From the NCBI GenBank assembly GCA_030646595.1, contig JAUSKS010000302.1:1-6186 (forward strand): 6,186 nucleotides of DNA, in the 5' to 3' direction. The notes beneath the pieces were generated by a model. It made no database searches. It was not told the origin of the DNA and saw only the letters and a program-made list of their open reading frames with translations. Positions 1 to 5,311 of the stretch are shown in pieces (position 1 is the first letter of the stretch; each line of letters begins with the position of its first letter). Position numbers and translations under genes: made by a program. Source of the DNA: Gallionellaceae bacterium (GTDB taxonomy: Bacteria > Pseudomonadota > Gammaproteobacteria > Burkholderiales > Gallionellaceae).

Positions 1-225
1 TGTCGATACCCCAACTTGGTCAGCGAGGTAATGAAACTCAACTCGCCCGTCGCGTAAGAGCGATAGCAAAATGAAAGGAGGTATTTGCTCAAGAATATTT
101 TTCAATGTGCCTGTGTTGCCCACAACGACTACTCTGCCATAAAAAATCAGCCCTTCTGCCAACGCACCTATATCGATTAAAGGACCTGGGCCTATGGCGT
201 TCTTGTAAATGATGGACTCAAACAT
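1..225 (-). CDS. Hypothetical protein, 5' part only (runs off the left edge)
   Basis: An open frame of 75 codons starts at the ATG at 225-223 and reaches base 1 without a stop, so only the N-terminus is in the window. It begins MFESIIYKNAIGPGPLIDIG and continues with hydrophobic and charged stretches such as GRVVVVGNTGTL and LLRDGRVEFHYL. There is no signal peptide or clear membrane segment, so it looks cytoplasmic. I do not recognise the family; the GPLIDIGALAEGL segment resembles the start of some uncharacterised accessory proteins, but this is only an impression. The ATG is the first in frame, and the upstream in-frame stop (TGA) lies 12 codons before it. No good Shine-Dalgarno is visible. 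It reads in the same direction as the SRPBCC gene, 110 bases downstream of it, and an imperfect inverted repeat at 253-279 lies in the gap. Function unknown. Confidence 0.6.
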   Translation of the reverse strand, partial: MFESIIYKNAIGPGPLIDIGALAEGLIFYGRVVVVGNTGTLKNILEQIPPFILLSLLRDGRVEFHYLADQVGVST

Positions 226-252
226 ATGGGTCTTAGATAGCAATAATGTTGG

Positions 253-279
253 AAGTACTAATCAATATGCTTGATACTT
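253..279. repeat. Imperfect inverted repeat upstream of the left-edge gene
   Basis: The arms AAGTA (253-257) and TCAA (262-265) face TTGA (271-274) and TACTT (275-279), with a four-base bulge on one side. It lies 28 to 54 bases upstream of the start of the left-edge gene and could be an operator or a weak RNA hairpin. It has no T-run, so it is not a terminator. Weak evidence. Confidence 0.2.
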
Positions 280-335
280 AACGAAGTAGGTAGAAACAAC
301 ATCCCCATATTCTCATCATGCTGTGAAGATTATTT

Positions 336-860
336 TCACACGATAGTCTTGATGTTGGTAAGGCCCCTTTCAAAATCTTTGCCCACCAAGCTGTCCATGC
401 TGGCAAACACCTGCATTAACTTGGAAATGAAAGGGGCAGGGCCATACATGGCCCAGGTGACTTTAGTACTGTCGCCCTGAGGTTGCAGGGTAAATTCGGC
501 GGTGTTATGCGCTTCCATTGGTTGCAAGAAGTCCAGCTTGATCAGAACTCGGGCAGAGGGAGAGGACTCCACAATCTCCATGCGGCCTTGGCCGACTTTA
601 TTGTTGCCTTCCCATTCATATATTGCACCTTTGCCAAAGGAGGCCGAACCGCTGTGGGTTTTTTTCATGGATAGATCCATTTTTTCCCACGGAGACCAGG
701 CTTCCCATTGGTGAAAATCGTTAATGAGGGCAAATATTTTCTCTGGCGGCGCTTTGATGCTGATGGAGCGTTCTACCCTAAAAGTATCAGGTTTGCTTGC
801 AGCGAGGATGAGCAATGCGGCAAGTAGAATTCCAGCTACGATAGCAATTATCTTGAGCAT
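336..860 (-). CDS. Membrane-anchored SRPBCC/polyketide-cyclase-like protein
   Basis: A 174-residue protein. Residues 3-21 form one strongly hydrophobic helix (IIAIVAGILLAALLILA), either an uncleaved signal anchor or a signal peptide, so the rest should face the periplasm. From about residue 26 to the C-terminus it matches the SRPBCC (START/Bet v1-like, Polyketide_cyc2) pattern. The features are a first strand FRVERSISIKAPPEKIFALIND, the WEAWSPWEKMD segment (residues 52-62), a central GxGAIYEWEGN turn and a long amphipathic C-terminal helix that contains KDFERGLTNIK. The fold usually makes a hydrophobic cavity for lipid-like ligands, but no substrate can be named. Length is normal for the family. 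The start is well supported: AGGAGG (866-871) sits five bases upstream of the ATG. It has no partner in tight linkage, with the left-edge gene 110 bases downstream and a terminator upstream, so it is probably monocistronic. Confidence 0.87.
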   Translation of the reverse strand: MLKIIAIVAGILLAALLILAASKPDTFRVERSISIKAPPEKIFALINDFHQWEAWSPWEKMDLSMKKTHSGSASFGKGAIYEWEGNNKVGQGRMEIVESSPSARVLIKLDFLQPMEAHNTAEFTLQPQGDSTKVTWAMYGPAPFISKLMQVFASMDSLVGKDFERGLTNIKTIV

Positions 861-877
861 TTATTCCTCCTGTGCAG

Positions 878-889
878 TGAAATATTTCA
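878..889. promoter_or_regulatory. 12-bp palindrome upstream of the SRPBCC gene, possible operator
   Basis: TGAAATATTTCA is a perfect palindrome, lying just upstream of the Shine-Dalgarno of the SRPBCC gene. A second related copy, TGAAATATCA, lies at 931-940, 53 bases away. The shared TGAAATAT core makes a regulator-binding pair possible, but AT-rich palindromes arise easily by chance. Confidence 0.2.
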
Positions 890-978
890 AATCGAAGTCT
901 CTTCAGGCCCACATCGTGCCGTGAAGAAAGTGAAATATCAAGGTCTGGACATGGACAGGACAATAATTTAACAGCTTG

Positions 979-1014
979 GCAACAAAAAGCCGACTTGCGT
1001 CGGCTTTTTGTTGC
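979..1014. terminator. Bidirectional intrinsic terminator
   Basis: A perfect 16-bp inverted repeat (979-994 against 999-1014) with a TTGC loop. The GC-rich core GCCGAC/GTCGGC is flanked by an A5 tract on one side and a T5 tract on the other, so it can terminate transcription in either direction. It begins 17 bases beyond the stop of the leftward lipoprotein gene and separates that gene from the SRPBCC gene. Confidence 0.85.
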
Positions 1015-1030
1015 TGTCATGCAAAAATAA

Positions 1031-1207
1031 TTACTTATGCATTGAATCCATAGCTGCTGGTGCAGATACAGCATCAGAAGCGGCGGCAGGAGCAGGGGCC
1101 TCAACAACAGCAGGCGCAGCAGCAGGGGCTACGGCTGGAGCAGGCTTTTCACCGCAAGCAGTGAGGGAAAAAGCCAGCAGAGCGGCAATCACAACAGAAT
1201 ATTTCAT
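1031..1207 (-). CDS. Small Ala/Pro-rich lipoprotein
   Basis: A 58-residue protein starting at the ATG at 1207-1205 and ending with TAA at 1033-1031. The N-terminus MKYSVVIAALLAFSLTACGE is a classic lipoprotein signal peptide. It has a lysine, a hydrophobic core and a lipobox LTAC, with the acylated cysteine at residue 18. The mature part is only about 41 residues, almost all Ala, Pro and Val (KPAPAVAPAAAPAVVEAPAP), ending in AAMDSMHK. Low-complexity stretches like this act as flexible linkers at the membrane surface; no catalytic residues are visible. Gly at +2 of the mature protein gives no inner-membrane retention signal, so outer-membrane sorting is likely. AAGGAAA sits about six bases upstream of the ATG, and a strong terminator follows 17 bases after the stop. 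Both support a real, independently expressed small gene. Function unknown. Confidence 0.8.
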   Translation of the reverse strand: MKYSVVIAALLAFSLTACGEKPAPAVAPAAAPAVVEAPAPAAASDAVSAPAAMDSMHK

Positions 1208-1303
1208 TTACGTTTCCTTAAAAAATTACACAAAAAAACCAGCAAACCGAACCAGCTGTAGCTATAAAGCCATAGCGAAGGCGCAGCATTTTACCCAATT
1301 TCG

Positions 1304-1316
1304 TGGAGTAACTCCA
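1304..1316. repeat. 13-bp palindrome between two leftward genes
   Basis: TGGAGT-A-ACTCCA is a perfect palindrome with a one-base centre. It lies about 90 bases upstream of the lipoprotein start and about 60 bases beyond the stop of the DUF7931-like gene. The loop is too tight for a terminator and no T-run follows, so an operator is the likelier role. Nothing else assignable was seen in 1208-1378 apart from a weak AAGGAG/CTCCTT pairing (1349-1354 with 1374-1379). Confidence 0.2.
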
Positions 1317-1378
1317 GAAGTTAGTGTGGCGTTTGGGCCATCTCTTACAAGGAGAAGGGGATTTAAACCTAAACTCCT

Positions 1379-1876
1379 TTACAAACCCGATGTGTGGGCA
1401 GTCACGCCTGGATGCGAAGCGGCCCACATTTCGTCAAATTGAGACTTGAAGGCGCGTGCTTGTTCCGGGTCGTACTGCGCGAATAAACCATGCGAATCAT
1501 TGAAATGGAAACGGCGCGCGTAGTGAATTTCATCAGCCACTGCAAAAGGCTCGGATAGATGGCCCAAGTGTTTGGGGGTTTGGTAAATATGCATACAGTG
1601 GCTGAACTGGCGCAATAATGCCATCAAGCGTGGGCAGTATTGCATTGCCGAACGCGCGTCGTGTGTGAGCAGGTGCAGGCGGTTGGAAGAATGATCCAGC
1701 AGGAAGTGGCGCAAGGTCTGCTCGCATGCTGCGGAATTGAGGCCGATATCGGAAAAATTTTTGTCGAAAATAACCAGAGTGTGTTGTGCCAAACCGCACA
1801 GGGTATCCAGCGCGGTAGTGTAATCGGCCATACTGGCCAAGGCGGTGTGCTTTAGCTCGGTGCTCATGGGCGTCAC
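1379..1876 (-). CDS. DUF7931-like hypothetical protein, coupled to roxA
   Basis: A 165-residue soluble protein without signal peptide or membrane helices. A GTG start at 1876-1874 overlaps the TGA of the upstream JmjC gene (1875-1873) in a GTGA arrangement typical of translational coupling. An ATG three codons later (1867-1865, MSTELK) is an equally possible start. The first half reads like a compact alpha/beta fold (LVIFDKNFSDIGL, NRLHLLTHDA). The C-terminal end, with FAVADEIHYARRFHFNDS (111-128) and QFDEMWAASHPGVTAHTSGL (146-165), looks like the conserved part. This matches my recollection of DUF7931, a betaproteobacterial family sometimes compared with phospholipase-D-like folds. No HKD motif is visible, so no catalytic activity is claimed. 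The overlap with the ribosomal oxygenase gene suggests a shared context. Family assignment is from memory and moderate; function unknown. Confidence 0.8.
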   Translation of the reverse strand: MTPMSTELKHTALASMADYTTALDTLCGLAQHTLVIFDKNFSDIGLNSAACEQTLRHFLLDHSSNRLHLLTHDARSAMQYCPRLMALLRQFSHCMHIYQTPKHLGHLSEPFAVADEIHYARRFHFNDSHGLFAQYDPEQARAFKSQFDEMWAASHPGVTAHTSGL

Positions 1877-3006
1877 ACTTTACGCTTGTTTTCCATAAGC
1901 GCAATATAACCGTCCAGATAGCACTGGTAAAGTAATTCCAGCGCCATTGAGGTCAAGGTGGAGGCTGCACCAAGCTGGCGCGTATCAGCCAGGCTGCGCA
2001 ATAAGCGGTAAGTATCCTGGTCTACGGTGTGCGCTATGCCATTAATGAATAGGGTCTCGCCGTGGCAGAGTATCTGCGATTTCGGCAGCAGCATGATGCC
2101 CCGAGTTCGCAGTGCTTGTTCAAAGCGTAGCCGACTGAGTGGTTTTGCAGGCGGATCAAAGAAAATATGCGGTTTGGGTTCGCTCAAATAGCTGCCAATA
2201 AAATTGGCAATGTCGCGTTTTCCCCACTTTATTTTTTCGATGGTGTGTTGCACCTGGCGCAATAGGTCTGCGCTGATTTCAGATGGGTGAGATTGCGCTT
2301 TGAGATATGGGTCGGCATATATCCCATCCAGGCGGACGCGATCTTGCAGGTAGACTAAAAACTGTTCTGCCAATTCCTGATAAGTAGGGGCGCGGAAGCC
2401 GATGGAATAAGTCATGCAGTCATCTTCCGCAATGCCGTTATGGGCATAATGTGGTGGCAGATAAAGCATATCGCCCGGCTCTAACACCCATTCCTGTTCC
2501 GCTTTGAAGCTGCGTAAAATTTTTAGCGGGGCATGTTCTATCAAAGTGTGATCCTGCTGTGCGGAAATCTGCCAACGCCTGCGCCCGCAGCCCTGCAATA
2601 AAAACACATCATAGGAATCAAAATGCGGCCCGACTCCGCCGCCCTGGGTGGCATAGCTCACCATCAGGTCGTCCAGGCGCGCATGGGGAATGAAACTAAA
2701 GTGTTGCAGCAGCCTGGCCGCTTGCGGCAGTATATGGTTCACTTCCTGCACCAGCACTGTCCATTTGCTTTTTCCCAGCTTGTCGAACTCGATTTTTGTG
2801 AAGGGGCCGTGATGGAGTTGCCATTTTTTTTGGCGCTGGGTAATCAACCGCGCTTGTATATCTTCTGTGCAAGCTAGGGAAATTAACTGCTGTGGGTTGA
2901 GTAAACCCTTAAAATCAGGGAAAGCCTGGCGTATGAGCAGGGGTTTCTTCTGCCAGTATTCGCGCAAGAATGTATGAACTGCCAACCCACCCGGTATTTT
3001 TCTCAT
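1873..3006 (-). CDS. roxA: JmjC/cupin 2-oxoglutarate oxygenase, RoxA (YcfD)-type 50S protein uL16 arginine hydroxylase
   Basis: A 377-residue protein with the layout of RoxA/YcfD, the Fe(II)- and 2-oxoglutarate-dependent enzyme that 3-hydroxylates an arginine of ribosomal protein uL16. An N-terminal FLREYWQKKPLLIRQAFP (13-30) leads into the JmjC double-stranded beta-helix. The metal triad is visible: GPHFDSYDVF gives His128 and Asp130, and LYLPPHYAHNG gives His189. The GCGRRRW segment (139-145) carries the arginine expected to hold 2-oxoglutarate, and LEPGDMLYLPP is also typical. After residue 205 come the helical dimerisation region and a C-terminal winged-helix-like part (RGIMLLPKSQILCHGETLFINGI onwards). 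The length agrees with E. coli YcfD (about 373). The ATG at 3006 fits the family N-terminus, although no Shine-Dalgarno precedes it. It is divergent from bcp and coupled to the DUF7931-like gene. The main uncertainty is the exact substrate. Confidence 0.88.
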   Translation of the reverse strand: MRKIPGGLAVHTFLREYWQKKPLLIRQAFPDFKGLLNPQQLISLACTEDIQARLITQRQKKWQLHHGPFTKIEFDKLGKSKWTVLVQEVNHILPQAARLLQHFSFIPHARLDDLMVSYATQGGGVGPHFDSYDVFLLQGCGRRRWQISAQQDHTLIEHAPLKILRSFKAEQEWVLEPGDMLYLPPHYAHNGIAEDDCMTYSIGFRAPTYQELAEQFLVYLQDRVRLDGIYADPYLKAQSHPSEISADLLRQVQHTIEKIKWGKRDIANFIGSYLSEPKPHIFFDPPAKPLSRLRFEQALRTRGIMLLPKSQILCHGETLFINGIAHTVDQDTYRLLRSLADTRQLGAASTLTSMALELLYQCYLDGYIALMENKRKV

Positions 3007-3011
3007 AAGTA

Positions 3012-3017
3012 ATTATA
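3012..3017 (-). promoter_or_regulatory. Possible -10 element (TATAAT) of roxA
   Basis: On the minus strand a perfect TATAAT ends six bases before the roxA ATG. Transcription would then start at or within a base or two of the start codon, giving a leaderless or near-leaderless mRNA, in line with the missing Shine-Dalgarno. No good -35 hexamer is seen at 16-18 bases, so this could be chance. Confidence 0.25.
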
Positions 3018-3040
3018 ACTGGCATGGCGCATAAAAATGC

Positions 3041-3068
3041 TTTCACAATATACGAAATAAGTTAGAAT
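3041..3068 (+). promoter_or_regulatory. Candidate sigma-70-type promoter of bcp-slyD
   Basis: TTTCAC (3041-3046) and TAGAAT (3063-3068) are separated by 16 bases. The -10 matches the consensus at five of six positions, the -35 less well. It is about 80 bases upstream of the bcp ATG and lies in the divergent space shared with roxA. A Shine-Dalgarno-like GGGAG (3134-3138) precedes the start codon. Confidence 0.35.
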
Positions 3069-3147
3069 TCCCAACCAGGACATTCCTTGGATCAGCGCGA
3101 CGCTGGCGCGGGATTTCAGGGGACATCAGAAAAGGGAGAGAATCACC

Positions 3148-3618
3148 ATGACGTTGTTGCAAGCTGGAATGGATGCGCCGCAATTTGAACTGCCCGATGC
3201 GGACATGCAAATGTTTAACTTGGCTACCCTGCAAGGAAAGAAAAATATAGTCCTGTATTTTTACCCTAAAGACGATACCCCCGGCTGCACCATGCAGGCT
3301 AATGAATTTACCGCGCTGGATGATGATTTTGCCAGCCTGGATACCATAGTAATAGGTGTCAGTCGCGATGAGTGCCTGAGCCATGCAGAATTCCGCGATA
3401 AATATGGGCTATCCGTGTTGCTGCTATCCGATACGGAATCCATAGCCTGCAAAAAATATGGCGTACTCTATGATAAAGAAGTGGATGGGCACAAAAAAGT
3501 TTCCATTCAGCGGTCCACTTTTGTAATTGACAAGCAAGGCAAGCTGCGCCATGCCCTATACGGAGTGCATGCTCATGGCCATGCCACTGAAGTTTTTAAT
3601 CTGGTGAAGGAATTGTAA
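3148..3618 (+). CDS. bcp: Thioredoxin-dependent thiol peroxidase, Bcp/PrxQ-type peroxiredoxin
   Basis: A 156-residue cytoplasmic peroxiredoxin that reduces hydrogen peroxide and organic hydroperoxides. The AhpC/TSA thioredoxin fold covers the whole chain. The active-site signature YFYPKDDTPGCT (38-48) holds Thr44 and the peroxidatic Cys47; the supporting arginine is Arg122 in QRSTFVID. GVSRDECLSHAEFRDKYGL (70-88), LLLSDT and the C-terminal GHATEVFNLVKEL are typical of the BCP/PrxQ subfamily, and the length is normal. The resolving cysteine found five residues after the peroxidatic one in E. coli Bcp is absent (Asn52), and the alternative position about 36 residues downstream is Arg83. The only other cysteines are Cys76 and Cys101, so the enzyme is either 1-Cys or uses an unusual resolving residue. 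GGGAG ten bases before the ATG supports the start. Its TAA overlaps the slyD ATG by one base (TAATG), indicating one operon. Confidence 0.95.
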   Translation: MTLLQAGMDAPQFELPDADMQMFNLATLQGKKNIVLYFYPKDDTPGCTMQANEFTALDDDFASLDTIVIGVSRDECLSHAEFRDKYGLSVLLLSDTESIACKKYGVLYDKEVDGHKKVSIQRSTFVIDKQGKLRHALYGVHAHGHATEVFNLVKEL

Positions 3619-4103
3619 TGAGAATTGCCAAAGATACAGTTGTGTCATTGCGCTATGAGTTGTCCGATGCAAACGGTACGCTGCTGGAAAAAACAGAAGA
3701 TCCGGTTAGCTATTTGCATGGTGGCTATGATGGAATTTTTCCGGCTGTAGAAGAAATGCTGCACGGCAAGGATATCGGGGCAAAATGTGAGGTCACAATG
3801 GAGCCTGATGAGGCTTTTGGTGAATACGAACATGAGCTGGTGCGGGTCGAGCCACGCAATCTTTTCCCGCAAGAAATTGCTATTGGCATGCAATTCGAAG
3901 GGGGTGCAGAAGGTGCGGACGACGACGATTACCTGCTGTACACAGTAGTCGATGTAACTGACACCGAAGTTACCGTGGATGGCAACCATCCACTGGCCGG
4001 TAAAACACTAAACTTTGTAGGTGTGGTGACCGGAGTACGCGCGGCCACCACAGAAGAAATTGAACATGGGCATATACATGGTGAAGGCGGGCATCACCAT
4101 TAA
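3618..4103 (+). CDS. slyD: SlyD-like FKBP-type peptidyl-prolyl cis-trans isomerase, metal-binding
   Basis: A 161-residue cytoplasmic prolyl isomerase and chaperone of the SlyD group. The FKBP half-domain at residues 1-68 includes VSLRYELSDANGTLLEKTEDPVSYLHG cut by the usual GGYDGIFPAVEEMLHGKDIG helix. The insert-in-flap chaperone domain follows from EAFGEYEHELVRVEPRNLFP (65-84) to about residue 125. The FKBP fold is completed by VDGNHPLAGKTLNFVGVVTGVRAAT (120-144). The tail EHGHIHGEGGHHH carries six histidines, a shorter version of the E. coli SlyD tail that binds nickel and supports hydrogenase maturation. No hydrogenase genes are nearby, so a general folding or metal-buffer role is more likely here. 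It starts inside the stop codon of bcp (TAATG), so it should be co-translated. The stop is only 18 bases from the end of the convergent DoxX gene, with no obvious terminator between. Confidence 0.93.
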   Translation: MRIAKDTVVSLRYELSDANGTLLEKTEDPVSYLHGGYDGIFPAVEEMLHGKDIGAKCEVTMEPDEAFGEYEHELVRVEPRNLFPQEIAIGMQFEGGAEGADDDDYLLYTVVDVTDTEVTVDGNHPLAGKTLNFVGVVTGVRAATTEEIEHGHIHGEGGHHH

Positions 4104-4121
4104 ACGCAGCAATTCTGAAAG

Positions 4122-4517
4122 TTATTTTTTCAGGCTGATCGGCCCACTGCCAAAGGCCACGACATATAACAGCCCGCCCATGATGGAAATATTTTTAAGG
4201 AAATTGATCATCTGGTTCTGCGCCTGATCAGGCGCAGCCGCCCAGAAATTATGGAACAGGACGGCAGCCAAGCCGGTGAAGATACATAATGCTGCCGCTC
4301 CCCAGCGGGCCTTCCAGCCCACCAGCACCATCATTCCCCCAGCCACTTCAACCAGTATGGTGCCTACGGTAATCACATCTGGCAAAGGGATGCCTTTGCT
4401 GGCGATATAAGCTGATGTTCCCGAAAATCCGCTGATTTTCCCCAGGCCTGACATCACGAAAATAAATGAAAGTAAAATGCGCCCGGCTAGCGGGATGAAG
4501 CGATTAATGCTTTCCAT
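4122..4517 (-). CDS. DoxX family integral membrane protein
   Basis: A 131-residue inner-membrane protein with four predicted helices at about residues 7-25, 48-67, 71-90 and 107-124. The DoxX-family features visible are GRILLSFIFVMSGLGKISGF near the N-terminus, a glutamate within helix 2 (VEVAGGMMVLVGW, Glu57), GWKARWGAAAL between helices 2 and 3, and FHNFW (88-92) closing helix 3. DoxX proteins are small quinone-linked or redox-associated membrane proteins, and members have been tied to thiol and oxidative-stress protection, but the reaction of this one is not known. The start is firm: GGAGGAGG (4523-4530) lies five bases before the ATG. The gene is divergent from msrA and convergent with slyD. 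This placement between peroxide- and methionine-repair genes is consistent with a redox role, which is inference. Confidence 0.9.
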   Translation of the reverse strand: MESINRFIPLAGRILLSFIFVMSGLGKISGFSGTSAYIASKGIPLPDVITVGTILVEVAGGMMVLVGWKARWGAAALCIFTGLAAVLFHNFWAAAPDQAQNQMINFLKNISIMGGLLYVVAFGSGPISLKK

Positions 4518-4560
4518 GGTAACCTCCTCCGGTTAAATAATAGACAAAGCGTTTGCGCTA

Positions 4561-4587
4561 TTAAAACAGATTTAGCAGTACTATAGT
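4561..4587 (+). promoter_or_regulatory. Candidate promoter of msrA sharing a palindromic -10
   Basis: TATAGT (4582-4587) is read on the plus strand from the same palindrome ACTATAGT (4580-4587) that supplies the -10 of the opposite promoter. The best -35 is TTAAAA (4561-4566), 15 bases away and a weaker match. Another part of this space holds AGCG-TTTG-CGCT (4548-4559), a short inverted repeat. Confidence 0.3.
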
Positions 4588-4607
4588 AACTCTTGGACCC
4601 TTGTAAA
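4580..4607 (-). promoter_or_regulatory. Candidate promoter of the DoxX gene
   Basis: On the minus strand TTTACA (plus 4602-4607) and TATAGT (plus 4580-4585) are separated by 16 bases; each hexamer matches the sigma-70 consensus at five of six positions. Transcription would start near 4573, giving a leader of about 55 bases. The -35 overlaps the msrA Shine-Dalgarno. Confidence 0.45.
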
Positions 4608-4618
4608 AGGAGAACATC

Positions 4619-5311
4619 ATGCCTAGTTCAGCACAAAAACTGCATCACTGGATTCTTTTTCTAGGTGGCGGCATTGCGCTTGTTGTGTCTATAGGAGTGC
4701 TCATGACCAAACCCGTAGAGGCAGTTAACCCCCTATCCCTGCCTGACCCCAAGCAAAATTTCGGAGAAAATACCAAAGGCAGGCAGACTGCGGTATTCGC
4801 AGGTGGCTGCTTTTGGGGAGTAGAGGCGGTGTTCCGGCATACCGCAGGCGTGTTGAGCGCTGTTTCGGGTTATGCCGGTGGCAGCATAGCCAACCCCACT
4901 TATGAACAGGTGAGTAGCGGTGCAACCGGGCATGCAGAAGCGGTGCAGGTGGTATACGATCCTGCCAAAATTTCTTATGGCCAATTACTAAAAATTTATT
5001 TTGCGGTAGCGCATGATCCTACGCAACTCAATTACCAAGGACCGGATCATGGCACCCAGTATCGTTCGGCAATATTCACTACGAATGAGGAGCAAGCACG
5101 CATGGCACGCGCTTATATTGCACAGCTGCAGGCAGCCAAAGTGTACCCGCAACCTATTGTCACCGAGGTGTATCCCCTGCCTGTTTTTTATCCTGCTGAG
5201 GACTATCACCAGAATTATTTGGCCTTGCACCCCAATCAACCTTATATCGTTTATAACGACCAGCCCAAATTGGAGCGTTTGCGCACACAGTTTCCAGCGC
5301 TTTACCGTTGA
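4619..5311 (+). CDS. msrA: Peptide-methionine (S)-S-oxide reductase MsrA, exported or membrane-anchored
   Basis: A 230-residue protein that reduces the S-epimer of methionine sulfoxide in oxidised proteins. Residues 11-29 form a hydrophobic segment after a short His/Lys-containing start. A possible signal-peptidase site is VEA at 33-35, so the catalytic domain should lie in the periplasm or be tethered facing it. The MsrA domain spans about residues 56-215. Its markers are AVFAGGCFWGVEAVF with catalytic Cys64, SGYAGG (Tyr85), GATGHAEAVQVVYDP (Glu107), GPDHGTQYRSAIF (Asp143, Tyr148) and AEDYHQNYL. The chain contains no other cysteine, so the C-terminal resolving cysteines of E. coli MsrA are missing and regeneration must use an external thiol. 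AAGGAG (4607-4612) six bases before the ATG fixes the start. The gene is divergent from DoxX and shares its promoter region. No terminator was found after the stop. Confidence 0.95.
   Translation: MPSSAQKLHHWILFLGGGIALVVSIGVLMTKPVEAVNPLSLPDPKQNFGENTKGRQTAVFAGGCFWGVEAVFRHTAGVLSAVSGYAGGSIANPTYEQVSSGATGHAEAVQVVYDPAKISYGQLLKIYFAVAHDPTQLNYQGPDHGTQYRSAIFTTNEEQARMARAYIAQLQAAKVYPQPIVTEVYPLPVFYPAEDYHQNYLALHPNQPYIVYNDQPKLERLRTQFPALYR

Noticed and set aside
787..1107. Leftward 106-codon open frame across the lipoprotein region
   Set aside because: It overlaps the lipoprotein gene in another frame and crosses the strong terminator and the SRPBCC Shine-Dalgarno; its Leu/Pro-rich start only mirrors the Ala/Pro codons.
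1008..1442. Rightward 144-codon Ala/Gly-rich open frame
   Set aside because: It is the antisense of the Ala/Pro-rich lipoprotein gene and starts inside the terminator; no ribosome binding site.
4115..4133. CTGAAA/TTTCAG hairpin between slyD and the DoxX gene as a terminator
   Set aside because: The stem is short and AT-rich and no T-run follows it.
4537..4542. TATTAT as the -10 of the DoxX gene
   Set aside because: Transcription would start inside the Shine-Dalgarno, and the better spaced TTTACA/TATAGT pair lies further upstream.
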